From contig NZ_FOMG01000007.1 in the NCBI RefSeq assembly GCF_900112485.1, positions 1-64,000 of the forward strand: a stretch of 64,000 nucleotides of DNA, in the 5' to 3' direction. Position 1 is the first letter of the stretch, and each line of letters begins with the position of its first letter. Shown here one piece after another: positions 38,542 to 48,146 of the stretch. Both the position numbers and the translations under genes were made by a program. The stretch comes from Clostridium uliginosum. GTDB taxonomy: Bacteria > Bacillota > Clostridia > Clostridiales > Clostridiaceae. The notes beneath the pieces are model-generated. The model ran no database searches. It had not been told where the DNA came from and saw only the letters and a program-made list of their open reading frames with translations.

Positions 38542-39909
38542 TTACTTTTTTAATCCCTTTTTCTCTACCCAGCCTTTGATATTCCTTTGCTTAGCTCTTG
38601 CTACTGCAAGATCGCCTTCTTTTACCTCAGCTGTAATAGTTGATCCGGCTGCAATATAAGTATTATCCCCAACTTCTACTGGTGATACTAAATTAGTGTT
38701 ACAACCTATAAAACTATTGTCCCCAATAATAGTTTTATACTTATTCTTACCATCATAATTTACAACTACTGTACCACAACCAAAATTACATTTTTTCCCT
38801 ACTTCGGCATCTCCTATATAAGTTAAATGTGATACCTTAGTTCCATCTCCAATAGTTGACTTCTTTATTTCTACAAAGTCACCTATTCTAGCATTTTTAC
38901 CTACTTTAGTTTCAGGCCTTAAATATGCAAATGGACCAACAGTTGTATTATCTCCAATTATACTATCTAAAATTACTGAAGATTGAATATCTACTTCATC
39001 ACCAATAGTACTATCTTTTATTCTTGAATTTTGATAAATTATGCATCCGTTTCCTATTGTTGTATTTCCTTCAAATATATTATTAGGATATACTATTGTA
39101 TCTTTTCCTATTACAACATCTACACCAATGTAAGTTGTTTTAGGATCTATTAATGTAACACCATTTTCCATGTGTTTAATATTTATTCTATCTTTAAATA
39201 TTTCTTCTGCTTGAGCTAACTGTACTCTAGAATTAACACCTATTGTTTCTTCATAATCTGTTATAACAGCTCCTACAGTTTTATTTTCAGACTTTAATAT
39301 TTCTATAAGATCAGTAAGATAATATTCTCCTTGTTCATTATCATTACTTAGTTTGTTTAAAGATTTACTTAATAATTCAATATCAAAACAATATATTCCG
39401 GCATTCATTTCATTAACTTTTAATTCTTGCTCATTACAATCTTTATGTTCAACAATTTTTAGTACTTCATTACCATCTCTGATTATTCTTCCATAACCTG
39501 TTGGATCTTCAACTATTGAAGTTAAAATTGTAGCTGAATTATTATTATTTATATGACTATCCACTAATTTTTTAATTGTAGCGTCACTTATTAAAGGAGT
39601 ATCACCAGTAAAAACTGCTACTACACCTTTTTTATCCTTTAGAAATTCAGAGGCACATTTTACTGCATGCCCTGTACCTAATTGTTCAGATTGAAGGGAA
39701 TATTCTACATTTTTAACTTTTGTCCTATCTTTTACAAGTTCAGCTCCATTTCCTACAATTACATTTACATCATTAATTTCTGCTTTTCTTATTGTATCTA
39801 TTACGTGGATTACCATTTCCTTTCCACACACTTTATGTAGTACTTTAGGCAAATCTGATTTTATCCTTTTTCCCTGTCCAGCTGCCAAAACTAAGGCACA
39901 TTTATACAT
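38542..39909 (-). CDS. glmU: Bifunctional UDP-GlcNAc pyrophosphorylase / glucosamine-1-phosphate acetyltransferase
   Basis: 455 residues. The N-terminal uridylyltransferase ([30 protein letters not shown]) and C-terminal left-handed beta-helix acetyltransferase (hexapeptide repeats from about 250, [23 protein letters not shown]) together make UDP-GlcNAc for the cell wall. A hairpin GATTATTATTAGC/GCTAATAATC (39931-39960) lies in its leader. glmU-prs are probably cotranscribed. Confidence 0.96.
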   Translation of the reverse strand: MYKCALVLAAGQGKRIKSDLPKVLHKVCGKEMVIHVIDTIRKAEINDVNVIVGNGAELVKDRTKVKNVEYSLQSEQLGTGHAVKCASEFLKDKKGVVAVFTGDTPLISDATIKKLVDSHINNNNSATILTSIVEDPTGYGRIIRDGNEVLKIVEHKDCNEQELKVNEMNAGIYCFDIELLSKSLNKLSNDNEQGEYYLTDLIEILKSENKTVGAVITDYEETIGVNSRVQLAQAEEIFKDRINIKHMENGVTLIDPKTTYIGVDVVIGKDTIVYPNNIFEGNTTIGNGCIIYQNSRIKDSTIGDEVDIQSSVILDSIIGDNTTVGPFAYLRPETKVGKNARIGDFVEIKKSTIGDGTKVSHLTYIGDAEVGKKCNFGCGTVVVNYDGKNKYKTIIGDNSFIGCNTNLVSPVEVGDNTYIAAGSTITAEVKEGDLAVARAKQRNIKGWVEKKGLKK

Positions 39910-40055
39910 TAATATACCACCTCATTCACAGATTATTATTAGCAAATTACGCTAATAATCCGTTTATTAAATTCATACTAGTTAATTATATTTGAAACAT
40001 GTTTTTATTTCAAGTTGTGTAATCGTTTAAGTGTCAATCTCTCCATATTTTTGCC

Positions 40056-40103
40056 AAAAAAATAAAAGAAAGTCATTTTTACTTTCTTTTATTTTTTTAA
40101 TTA
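40056..40103 (-). terminator. Terminator after spoVG
   Basis: AAATAAAAGAAAGT and ACTTTCTTTTATTTTTTT form a long stem with a T run, right after the spoVG stop. Confidence 0.9.
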
Positions 40104-40112
40104 ATTAAAGTT

Positions 40113-40388
40113 TTACTCTTCTAACCCTTGTTCTGAAACCGCTTTTTCATAAGCATTTAGAATTTCAGATTGAATTTTTCCTCTTGATTCCATGCTTATA
40201 GGATGCGCTATGTCCTTAAATTCTCCATTTGGTGTTTTTCTACTTGGCATAGCTATAAATAATCCATTTTGTCCTTCAATAACCTTAATATCATGTACTA
40301 CAAACTCATTATCAAAAGTAACAGAAACTATGCCCTTCATTTTTCCTTCTGAAGTTATTTTTCTAACCCTAACGTCTGTGATTTGCAT
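40113..40388 (-). CDS. spoVG: Septation/sporulation RNA-binding regulator SpoVG
   Basis: 91 residues. Very conserved family core [18 protein letters not shown] and [16 protein letters not shown]. In Bacillus it affects septation and cortex formation, and related proteins bind RNA and DNA. Here the purR-spoVG-glmU-prs order of Bacillus is preserved, without yabJ. A long hairpin lies just upstream of the ribosome-binding site. Confidence 0.97.
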   Translation of the reverse strand: MQITDVRVRKITSEGKMKGIVSVTFDNEFVVHDIKVIEGQNGLFIAMPSRKTPNGEFKDIAHPISMESRGKIQSEILNAYEKAVSEQGLEE

Positions 40389-40421
40389 TTCACTACACCT
40401 CCAGTTGCTTTGCTTAAGGGA

Positions 40422-40490
40422 GCTTCAAAAAAATAATTAGTCAGTATGATGATCTATTTTTGACTAGTTATTTATTTTCAGCTCCCTAAA
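40422..40490. repeat. Long hairpin upstream of spoVG
   Basis: GGGAGCT, an A-rich stretch and ATAATTAGTCA pair with TGACTAGTTAT, a T-rich stretch and AGCTCCC across a short loop. The internal arms resemble the AATAACAAGTCA arms of the dispersed repeat family, but the outer ends differ (GGGAGC instead of TAAGGC). Confidence 0.6.
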
Positions 40491-40587
40491 AATACTTATA
40501 TTATAGTAAGTTCTCTACAAACCTTAAAATTCCTTTTATATTTGATTGAATTTTTAGAAAATTTGTTTTTTTATATCCAAGTACAGT

Positions 40588-40754
40588 TTAGTCATATTCA
40601 AAAAAAAAAAAATAACAAGTTAATATGTTAGTCTATTTTGAATCATACAGCGTCAATAAGTTTATCTAATAGCCCGCTATTGGATAAACTTAACTCCTTG
40701 CCTTGCACAAAATGTCTGTAACATCTTTCTTGTTATTTTCTTTCATATGCCTTA
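40588..40754. repeat. Dispersed palindromic repeat, copy E (inverted orientation)
   Basis: The left end AGTCATATTCAAAAAAAAAA then AATAACAAGTTAATATG, and the right end is the complement of TAAGGCATATGAAAGAAAAT. The centre pairs AAGTTTATCTAATAGC with GCTATTGGATAAACTT. The right end supplies the TAA stop codon of purR. Confidence 0.75.
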
Positions 40755-41576
40755 AATAAATTTTTTTGAAGGTTGAATCTCTATTATTGATTCTTTATCT
40801 ACAGCTTTTAATTCTACTATAGAAACATACTCATCTACTAATTTCTTATCAAATTCTTTATTATCTACTAAAACTCCAATTCCAACTAAGTCACTTTCAA
40901 ATTCCTTTAATAAATCCTTAATTCCAAGTGCTGTTCCCCCAGCTTTCATAAAATCATCAATAAATATGCATTTACTTTTAGGCTTCATTGATTTTTTTGA
41001 AAGTGCCATTTGTTGTAATCTACCACTGCTTCCTGAAACATAGTTTATACTAACAGTAGTGCCTTCTGTAACTTGACTATCTCGTCTTGCTATAACTAGT
41101 TGTACTCCTAAGTTCCTAGCTACTTCATATGCCAAAGGAATTCCTTTAGTTTCAACGGTTATAACATAATCTACATTTGATCCTTGAAAACATGATGATA
41201 ACATAACTCCAGCTGTGCTAATTATTTCTGGATTATACATTAAATCAGTCATATATATTATGTTTCCAGGTATAACTCTTCCATCATCTTTTAATTGATC
41301 ACATAATTTCAAAGAGAATTCTCTTGCTTCCTTTTTCCCGATTTCGGGAATATATTTAATTCCACCAGCTACCCCTGCAATTGTTTCTACTCTCCCCATA
41401 TTAAGCTTATCTAATACTTCTCTTACTATAACTATATCTTCACTTATTGTAGATTTTGCAGCGTTTAGTAATTCCGAAAATTTATTTAGTCCTATTATTT
41501 TATTAGGATTTTCCATTAATATCTTAGTTATGGCAACTACCCTATTGTTTCTGCTTAATTTTTCCACTAAAATCAC
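40752..41576 (-). CDS. purR: Purine operon repressor PurR (PRPP-responsive)
   Basis: 274 residues. An N-terminal winged-helix domain (NRVVAITKILMENPNKII) is joined to a phosphoribosyltransferase-like effector domain with the PRPP motif CIFIDDFMKAGGTA. It represses purine genes until PRPP binds. It begins the purR-spoVG-glmU-prs series and is divergent from murC. Its stop codon is the TAA at the edge of repeat copy E. Confidence 0.94.
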   Translation of the reverse strand: MILVEKLSRNNRVVAITKILMENPNKIIGLNKFSELLNAAKSTISEDIVIVREVLDKLNMGRVETIAGVAGGIKYIPEIGKKEAREFSLKLCDQLKDDGRVIPGNIIYMTDLMYNPEIISTAGVMLSSCFQGSNVDYVITVETKGIPLAYEVARNLGVQLVIARRDSQVTEGTTVSINYVSGSSGRLQQMALSKKSMKPKSKCIFIDDFMKAGGTALGIKDLLKEFESDLVGIGVLVDNKEFDKKLVDEYVSIVELKAVDKESIIEIQPSKKFI

Positions 41577-41809
41577 CTACACATATTATTTCCCGAATTA
41601 TTTTTTGATTAATCTATACTAACATTCATATTTTATTCTAAATTTTGTTCAATAGCAATGTTTTTAACCATAAAACTACTATCATTAATAAAAATTCTTC
41701 ACATATCTATAAAAATCACATAAAATATCTAAGTAATTATTTTTTATATGGTTCATTTTTAAAAAAATGTATATAATTATAGTTGTATTAATAAAAAGGG
41801 GTTGATATT

Positions 41810-43198
41810 TTGTCTTTCGATTTTATAAAAGATAGAGATAAAAAAGTTCACTTTATAGGTATTGGTGGAATTAGCATGAGCGGTCTTGCTGCCATTTTAT
41901 TAAATAGTGGATTTAAAGTTTCTGGATCTGACTTTAAAGAATCTAAAATCACTAAAAAATTAGAGCTTTCAGGTGCTGAAGTTTACATAGGACATAAAAA
42001 AGAAAATATCAAAGATGTTGATTTGGTAGTTTATACAGCAGCAATACCTGCAAATAATCCAGAAATTATATATGCTAAAGAGCAAAACATAGATTTAATG
42101 GATAGAGCAGAATTCTTAGGAAAAATTATGAAAGGACATAAATACAATATAGCTGTAGCTGGTACTCATGGAAAGACAACTTGTACTTCTATGATTTCTA
42201 ATATTGCATTAAAAGCAAATTTAGATCCAACTATTTTAGTTGGCGGTGAGTTAGATGCTATTGGTGGTAACTTTAGAATAGGAAATAGTGATTTTTTCTT
42301 GACTGAAGCATGTGAATATAAACGTTCATTTTTAAAATTTTTCCCTTATGTTGGAGTAATTCTAAATATTGATGCAGATCATTTAGACTATTATAAAGAT
42401 ATAGATGACATTGCAGATACATTTTTACAGTTTTCAAAGCTTATACCTACGGATGGATATCTAGTTGGTTATAATGGCGATTCTAGGGTAAAAGACGTTA
42501 TATCTAAAGCTAAGTGTAATACTTTAAGCTATGGTTTTAAAGATGCAGATGTTACCGCAAAAAATATTACTTTCAATGAAAAAGGTTGTGCTTCTTTTGA
42601 AGTTTATCAAAAAGATGTTAAACTATCTGACATCACTTTAAATACTCCAGGTGAGCACAATATACTAAATGCACTTTCTTCAATCTGTGTTTCTATTATA
42701 TTTGACGTTGATATTAATAGTATTGTTGAAGGCTTATTAGAATGTGAAGGTGCCCATAAAAGATTTGAATTCAAAGGAAAAGTAGATGGTATTACTATAA
42801 TAGATGATTACGCTCATCATCCAGTAGAAATTAAAGCTACTTTAAATACAGCTAAGAAAATTCCACATAATAAAATTTATTGTGTATTCCAACCTCATAC
42901 TTATACTAGAACAAAAACATTATTTAATGAATTTACAGATGCATTTTTTGATGCAGACGAAGTTATTTTAATGGATATTTATGCTGCTCGTGAAAAGGAT
43001 ACTGGCTTAATATCTTCTGATAAATTAGGTGATGCATTAAGATCTAAAAATATTAAATGTATTAATGTACATTCTCATGATGAAGCATTAGCTTATGTAA
43101 AATTAAATCTTTCAAAAAATGATTTATTATTAACAGTTGGTGCTGGAGATGTAGTTATAGTTGGTGAAAAATACTTAAATGAAGCAAGTCAAAAATAA
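41810..43198 (+). CDS. murC: UDP-N-acetylmuramate--L-alanine ligase
   Basis: 462 residues. First amino-acid ligase of muropeptide synthesis. Rossmann-type N-terminus ([14 protein letters not shown]), ATP loop [15 protein letters not shown] near residue 110, and the C-terminal domain with [13 protein letters not shown]. It starts with TTG at 41810 behind AAAAGGGG-n8. It stands apart from murD, which lies 38 kb away on the other strand. Repeat copy F follows one base after the stop codon. Confidence 0.96.
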   Translation: MSFDFIKDRDKKVHFIGIGGISMSGLAAILLNSGFKVSGSDFKESKITKKLELSGAEVYIGHKKENIKDVDLVVYTAAIPANNPEIIYAKEQNIDLMDRAEFLGKIMKGHKYNIAVAGTHGKTTCTSMISNIALKANLDPTILVGGELDAIGGNFRIGNSDFFLTEACEYKRSFLKFFPYVGVILNIDADHLDYYKDIDDIADTFLQFSKLIPTDGYLVGYNGDSRVKDVISKAKCNTLSYGFKDADVTAKNITFNEKGCASFEVYQKDVKLSDITLNTPGEHNILNALSSICVSIIFDVDINSIVEGLLECEGAHKRFEFKGKVDGITIIDDYAHHPVEIKATLNTAKKIPHNKIYCVFQPHTYTRTKTLFNEFTDAFFDADEVILMDIYAAREKDTGLISSDKLGDALRSKNIKCINVHSHDEALAYVKLNLSKNDLLLTVGAGDVVIVGEKYLNEASQK

Positions 43199-43283
43199 TT
43201 AAGGCATATAAAAAAATAACAAGTCAAAGATATGACGTATATTTTGTCTGACATACTGACTTGTTATTTTTTGAATGCACCTT
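43199..43283. repeat. Dispersed palindromic repeat, copy F (miniature)
   Basis: An 85-bp version retaining only the ends: TTAAGGCATATAAAAAAATA then AACAAGTCAAAGATATGACG on the left, and CATACTGACTTGTTATTTTT then TTGAATGCACCTT on the right. It forms one hairpin directly after murC and is the only terminator-like structure there. Confidence 0.8.
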
Positions 43284-43304
43284 GAAATTTTTTAATCTTG
43301 GCTC

Positions 43305-43580
43305 TGTTTTAAAACCATGTTGATATTTTAATATAAAGGCGAACTGGCATTGGAATTTACTTTGTAGAACTCTTAAGTGAGAGTCCAAATTTTATATTTG
43401 GTATCTCAAACTTACTCAGCGAGCGAATGTGAGTCGAGTTTCCTTGAATATTTGTCCTATTAATTGCTTGTCACAATCTTTGATTGGGAGCATGCATTAA
43501 TAGGACTAATGTTTATTTTACAGTTCTTAAAGCGAATTCCACTGTCCATGAGCTTTATATTACAATATAAACATTTACTT
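43305..43580. repeat. Large nested inverted repeat
   Basis: The outer arms of about 50 bases match imperfectly: TGTTGATATTTTAATATAAA on the left and the complement of TGTTTATATTGTAATATAAA on the right, continuing through TGGAATT and AGAACT. An inner hairpin is GTCCTATTAAT/ATTAATAGGAC. The module CTTACTCAGCGAGCG...AGTCGAG is shared with repeat copies A and B. No reading frame is evident. Confidence 0.65.
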
Positions 43581-43608
43581 AAAACATAGGCAAATTTAAT
43601 TGATTATC

Positions 43609-44685
43609 TTATATTATTGTAAGATTCTTGGTTACTGAATTTAATATCTCTACACCATCTTTGGTTACTAACACTAAATCTTCAATTCTCACACCTATTT
43701 TATCCTTTAAATATATACCTGGTTCAATTGAAAAAATCATTCCTGCTTTAACTTCATCATGATTAATAGAACTAACATCACCTTTATCATGTATTTCTAA
43801 TCCTACGCTATGACCAGTTCTATGAGTGAAATATTCACCGTATCCTTTTCCTTCAATATAATCCCTTGCTCCTGCATCAATTTCCGAAAATTTAGTACCC
43901 TCTTTTACCTTTGCAATTGCTTTTAAATTTGCTGTTCTTACAATTTCATATATTTCTTTTTTTTCACTGCTTGGTTCTTCACCAAAGAAGATAGTTCTAG
44001 TCATATCAGAGCAATAATAATTATACACTCCCCCAATATCTAAAACTACAGTATCACCCTTTTTAAGTTTTGTTCCACCACATTCATTGTGTGGGTCTGC
44101 TCCATTAGTGTCAAATGCTACTATTGGAGTAAAAGAAAATGTATCTGCACCCTCTTGTTCATATATTTCTGCTAATAATCGTTGATAGTATTTTTCAGTT
44201 AACCCTTCCTTAAGTTCTGATTGAAGTTTAAGCATAACTCTGTCATTTATTTGTGAAGATTTTCTCATAAGGTCTATTTCTTCTTCATCCTTAATCATTC
44301 GTAAATTATCAATTATTACAGATGAATTAACAAATCCCTTTGCTACATTAAGCTCCATCAATCTTATTAAAAACTTTGCACTCCAGTCTTTATCAATACC
44401 TAATATACTATCTTTTTCTACTATTTTACTTAATAATTCAATAGAATCATCACTATCTGTATACCAAACTATATCTACACCCAAGTCCTCTTCTATTGGA
44501 AAAAGTTTGTTAACGATAAATTTATGATTTCCAGAAGCATTTATATAAAGAGCTATCATCCTCTCTCCTGGTGACATCCACTTTCCAGTAAGATAATATA
44601 TAGATGATGGTGCTGTAACAATAATTTGTGATAATCCTTGAATTTTCATTTCTTTTATTACTTTTGATACTCTATTTTCCTTCAC
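43609..44685 (-). CDS. M24-family metallopeptidase (Xaa-Pro dipeptidase-like)
   Basis: About 358 residues. N-terminal creatinase-like domain (residues 1-125) and C-terminal pita-bread peptidase domain with metal ligands in VLDIGGVYNYYCSDMTRT, TGHSVGLEIHDKG and IFSIEPGIYLK. It probably releases N-terminal residues before proline. The start is a GTG at 44685 behind AGGAGGA-n9; the longer frame upstream to 44757 has no site. Confidence 0.88.
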   Translation of the reverse strand: MKENRVSKVIKEMKIQGLSQIIVTAPSSIYYLTGKWMSPGERMIALYINASGNHKFIVNKLFPIEEDLGVDIVWYTDSDDSIELLSKIVEKDSILGIDKDWSAKFLIRLMELNVAKGFVNSSVIIDNLRMIKDEEEIDLMRKSSQINDRVMLKLQSELKEGLTEKYYQRLLAEIYEQEGADTFSFTPIVAFDTNGADPHNECGGTKLKKGDTVVLDIGGVYNYYCSDMTRTIFFGEEPSSEKKEIYEIVRTANLKAIAKVKEGTKFSEIDAGARDYIEGKGYGEYFTHRTGHSVGLEIHDKGDVSSINHDEVKAGMIFSIEPGIYLKDKIGVRIEDLVLVTKDGVEILNSVTKNLTII

Positions 44686-44802
44686 TATTAATATTCCTCC
44701 TATTTTTTTAAATATTTTATAAGTTTTATTATATAACTTTACATATAAAAATAACATTAAATGATATAATATCCTTATTATTTAATATTAGGGGGCTTAC
44801 TT

Positions 44803-45501
44803 ATGAAAATAGCAGTAATTTCAGATATTCATGGAAATATCTATTCACTTATTAGAGCATTACAAGATATAGACTATCAAAAAGTAGATACAATTATTTG
44901 TTTAGGTGACTTAGTTGGATATGGTCCTCACCCTAATGAAGTAATTGCAATGATTAGAAGACGTAATATTGTTTGCATTAAAGGAAATTATGATACTTCC
45001 GTTATTGATAATAAATATTCTTTTATAAGAGAAACTGAAATCAATAGTTTTTCTCTTCCTTGGACCTTTAATGAACTAAGAGAAGAGAATAAATACTTTT
45101 TAGAAAATTTACCTTCTTCAATTTCATTAAATATTGTAGATAAAAAAATCCTATTCGTTCATGGTAGTCCTAACGTAATTAATGAATATTTATTTGAAGA
45201 TGATGAAAATACATCTCAAATTATGACTTCTCTTAATGAAGATGTTTTAGTTTGTGCTCATACACATATCCCTTATGTAAAAGATTTTAAAAATAAAATT
45301 TATATAAATTGTGGTAGTGTTGGTAAGCCTAAAATAGGAAGACCTAATGCTACTTACTGTATATTAGAGATAAATAAAAGTAATCGTGTTAATGTTCAAA
45401 TAAAAGAAATACCTTATGAATATAAAAGAATAGTTAAAGATATGACTATATTAAAATTTCCATCAAAATTAATACAAAGTTTTGAAAAAGGATTAGAATA
45501 A
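44803..45501 (+). CDS. Metallophosphoesterase (YfcE/MJ0936-like)
   Basis: 232 residues. Calcineurin-like motifs: SDIHGNIYSL, CLGDLVGYGP, KGNYD, VHGSP and CAHTHIPY, all metal ligands present. Likely a cytoplasmic phosphodiesterase of unknown substrate. ATG behind AGGGGG. It is divergent from the M24 peptidase. Confidence 0.87.
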   Translation: MKIAVISDIHGNIYSLIRALQDIDYQKVDTIICLGDLVGYGPHPNEVIAMIRRRNIVCIKGNYDTSVIDNKYSFIRETEINSFSLPWTFNELREENKYFLENLPSSISLNIVDKKILFVHGSPNVINEYLFEDDENTSQIMTSLNEDVLVCAHTHIPYVKDFKNKIYINCGSVGKPKIGRPNATYCILEINKSNRVNVQIKEIPYEYKRIVKDMTILKFPSKLIQSFEKGLE

Positions 45502-45554
45502 GTCCAGTTGCATTTATTCAAAAAATATTGTAAAATTATACACAATGTAATATT

Positions 45555-45830
45555 TTAAGTACTATGATGAGAAGAGTAAGTTTAGAATATAGTCTTAGCG
45601 AGTGAGGAATGGTGTAAGCCTTATACGATATCTATTCTGAAAAACATCTCTGAGTTTCTAACCGAACGTTTTTTATTAGTAGGCTTAGACGGATTTAACC
45701 CGTTATATGTTATAAAAGCACTTATTTTGCTTTTGACAAAGAGGTCATATAAAAATATATTATATGACAATTTGGGTGGTACCACGAAATAATACCTTTC
45801 GTCCCATTATAGGGGCGGAGGTTTTTTTTA
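45555..45830 (+). promoter_or_regulatory. T-box riboswitch (asparagine) in the asnS leader
   Basis: The conserved core GGGTGGTACCACGAAATAAT lies at 45774-45793 and leads to the terminator CCTTTCGTCCC/GGGGCGGAGG plus T8 (45795-45829). In the stem I region, AGTAAGTTTAGAATA at about 45575 faces TATTCTGAAAAACATC, and AAC at 45643-45645 is a plausible asparagine specifier. It fits asnS 100 bases downstream. Confidence 0.92.
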
Positions 45831-45930
45831 TATAAGACATTGTTAAAAAATTACAATCAATATTCTTTTATATTGAGCTAGTTATTTTATTTCAAGTTGT
45901 CTAATAACTTAACTTATGGAGGTTATATAA

Positions 45931-47325
45931 ATGAAAAATGTAGTTTTAATCAAAAAGATTTATAGAGAAACTGATGAATTTTTATCAAAAGAAATAACAT
46001 TATCAGGTTGGATAAGAACTTTAAGAGCTTCTAATGCCTTTGGATTTATCGAAGTAAATGATGGTTCTTTCTTTAAAAACATCCAAGTAGTTTTTGATGA
46101 TAAATTAGGAAATTTTAAAGAAATATCAAAGTTACCTATAAGTTCTTCAATTACAGTTGTTGGTGCATTAGTTGCTACTCCAAATGCAAAGCAACCATTT
46201 GAAGTTCAAGCAAAGGAAATCATTATTGAAGGAATGTCAAGTTCTGATTATCCACTTCAAAAGAAAAGACATACTTTTGAATACTTAAGATCAATAGCCC
46301 ATTTAAGACCAAGAAGTAATGCTTTTTCAGCAACTTTCAGAGTACGTTCAGTTGCTGCCTATGCAATACATAAGTTCTTCCAAGATCAAAATTTTGTATA
46401 CACTCATACACCAATAATAACCGGAAGTGACTGTGAAGGTGCTGGAGAAATGTTTAGAGTAACTACTCTTGATCTAAAATCTCCAGAACTAACAAAAGAT
46501 GGAGCTATAGATTATAGCAAAGACTTTTTTGGTAAAGAAACTAACCTTACTGTTTCTGGACAATTAAATGCTGAATGTTTTGCTTTAGCTTTTAGAAATA
46601 TTTATACATTTGGACCAACATTTAGAGCTGAAAACTCTAATACTACAAGACATGCAGCTGAATTCTGGATGATAGAACCTGAAATAGCTTTTGCTGATTT
46701 ACAAGATGATATGGAACTTGCTGAAGCTATGCTTAAGTATGTTATTGAGTATGTTATGCAAGAGTGTCCTGAAGAACTACAATTCTTTAATCAATTTATT
46801 GATAAAAGTTTATTAGAAAGATTAAATCATGTAGTTTCATCAGACTTCGCTAGAGTTACTTATACAGAAGCTGTTGAAATCCTTGAAAAATGTGGAAAAG
46901 AATTTGATTTCCCTGTTTCTTGGGGTATTGATCTTCAAACTGAACACGAAAGATACCTTACAGAAGAGCACTTTAAAAAGCCTCTTTTTGTAACAGATTA
47001 TCCAAAAGAAATTAAGGCATTCTACATGAGAATGAATGAAGATAATAAAACTGTTGCTGCTACTGACCTTTTAGTACCAGGTATAGGCGAAATAATTGGT
47101 GGTAGCCAAAGAGAAGAAAGACTAGATAAATTAAAAACTAGAATGGCTGAGTTAAACTTAAATGAGGAAGATTACTGGTGGTACTTAGAATTAAGAAAAT
47201 ATGGAGAAACTAAACATGCAGGTTTTGGTTTAGGCTTCGAAAGATTAATTATGTATATAACAGGTATGACAAACATTAGAGACGTAATTCCATTCCCAAG
47301 AACTCCAGGAACTAGCGAGTTCTAA
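45931..47325 (+). CDS. asnS: Asparaginyl-tRNA synthetase
   Basis: 464 residues. An N-terminal OB fold ([18 protein letters not shown]) and class II core with motif 2 [21 protein letters not shown], and motif 3 [15 protein letters not shown] near the end. It charges tRNA-Asn directly. GGAGG precedes the ATG. It is under T-box control. Confidence 0.96.
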   Translation: MKNVVLIKKIYRETDEFLSKEITLSGWIRTLRASNAFGFIEVNDGSFFKNIQVVFDDKLGNFKEISKLPISSSITVVGALVATPNAKQPFEVQAKEIIIEGMSSSDYPLQKKRHTFEYLRSIAHLRPRSNAFSATFRVRSVAAYAIHKFFQDQNFVYTHTPIITGSDCEGAGEMFRVTTLDLKSPELTKDGAIDYSKDFFGKETNLTVSGQLNAECFALAFRNIYTFGPTFRAENSNTTRHAAEFWMIEPEIAFADLQDDMELAEAMLKYVIEYVMQECPEELQFFNQFIDKSLLERLNHVVSSDFARVTYTEAVEILEKCGKEFDFPVSWGIDLQTEHERYLTEEHFKKPLFVTDYPKEIKAFYMRMNEDNKTVAATDLLVPGIGEIIGGSQREERLDKLKTRMAELNLNEEDYWWYLELRKYGETKHAGFGLGFERLIMYITGMTNIRDVIPFPRTPGTSEF

Positions 47326-47395
47326 TTGTTCGATTTTTAATATACATCAACCTGTGCTATATTATCATTCTTGTTTTATATTATTCTATAAAGGG

Positions 47396-47432
47396 TAAAA
47401 AGAGAGGTAAAATTTTTTTACCTCTCTTAATT
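47396..47432 (+). terminator. Terminator after asnS
   Basis: AAGAGAGGTAAAA pairs with TTTTACCTCTCTT, about 70 bases after the asnS stop. Confidence 0.85.
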
Positions 47433-47959
47433 TATAAAAAAATATATATATTTATATATTATCTTTTTTTCAAATATCATTTTTTAGTATACTGTTTTAA
47501 ATATAATGAAAGGTACTCACTATATAGATGAATACCTTAATATTATTATTTTTTATTGAATTTATCTTATATATTTTATTACTCTTTTGCTTCTATAAAT
47601 CAATTTTCTTATACAGTAAATACTCTAATGAATAACTTGAATTACTTATATCTTCTATCTGAAAATTAATATATTGTACTCTCAGCGGAAGCCGTCATAT
47701 ACATTTTTATAAATTCTATCACATCTTATAAAGTTCTATAAATTCCAATGTTTTGCGACTTTATCAACATATAAATATTGATTCAATAATTATAAAAATA
47801 GTTCTCATATTAGAAAAGTGCCCCCTTTTTGTTTATTTATCCATAAAGATAATATATGTTGAAAGTGTTATATTAACATAGTATAAAATCATAAAAGTAA
47901 AAGACATCTATATAAGTGTCTTTTAATTGGTATCTTATTCCATATGCCTTAAAAGAAAT
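47433..47959. other. Gene-free AT-rich region between asnS and the YcaO locus
   Basis: No coding frame I can support. One hairpin with a T run, AAAAGACA/TGTCTTTT, lies at about 47899-47928. Confidence 0.55.
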
Positions 47960-48001
47960 AAACTATTCTTTTTTTCAACCGATTTACAAAAAGAATAGTT
48001 T
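47960..48001 (-). terminator. Second hairpin downstream of YcaO
   Basis: AAACTATTCTTTTT pairs with AAAAGAATAGTTT and leads into TATTTCTTTTAA on the minus strand. It is a backup to the terminator at 48070. Confidence 0.6.
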
Positions 48002-48069
48002 ATCTTGCCTCTAACACTAGATTTCATAAGACTTTCAGCTTTGAAAATTCTATAATTTCCTCGCACACT

Positions 48070-48104
48070 AAAAAAGCTGATCAAAACTACTTGTGAATCA
48101 GCCT
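48070..48104 (-). terminator. Terminator after the YcaO gene
   Basis: GGCTGATTCACAAG-n7-GATCAGC then TTTTTTA on the minus strand, about 45 bases after the YcaO stop. Confidence 0.85.
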
Positions 48105-48146
48105 CTTTTAAGTAAACATTGGTCATATTGTCTAATAAACAATACT

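Noticed and set aside
41588-41602. CCCGAATTATT resembling a PurBox near purR
   Set aside because: Only one half-site with a mismatched core is visible and no inverted partner at the required spacing.
47935-48126. 63-residue frame downstream of YcaO
   Set aside because: It has no ribosome-binding site and overlaps two terminator hairpins of the YcaO gene.
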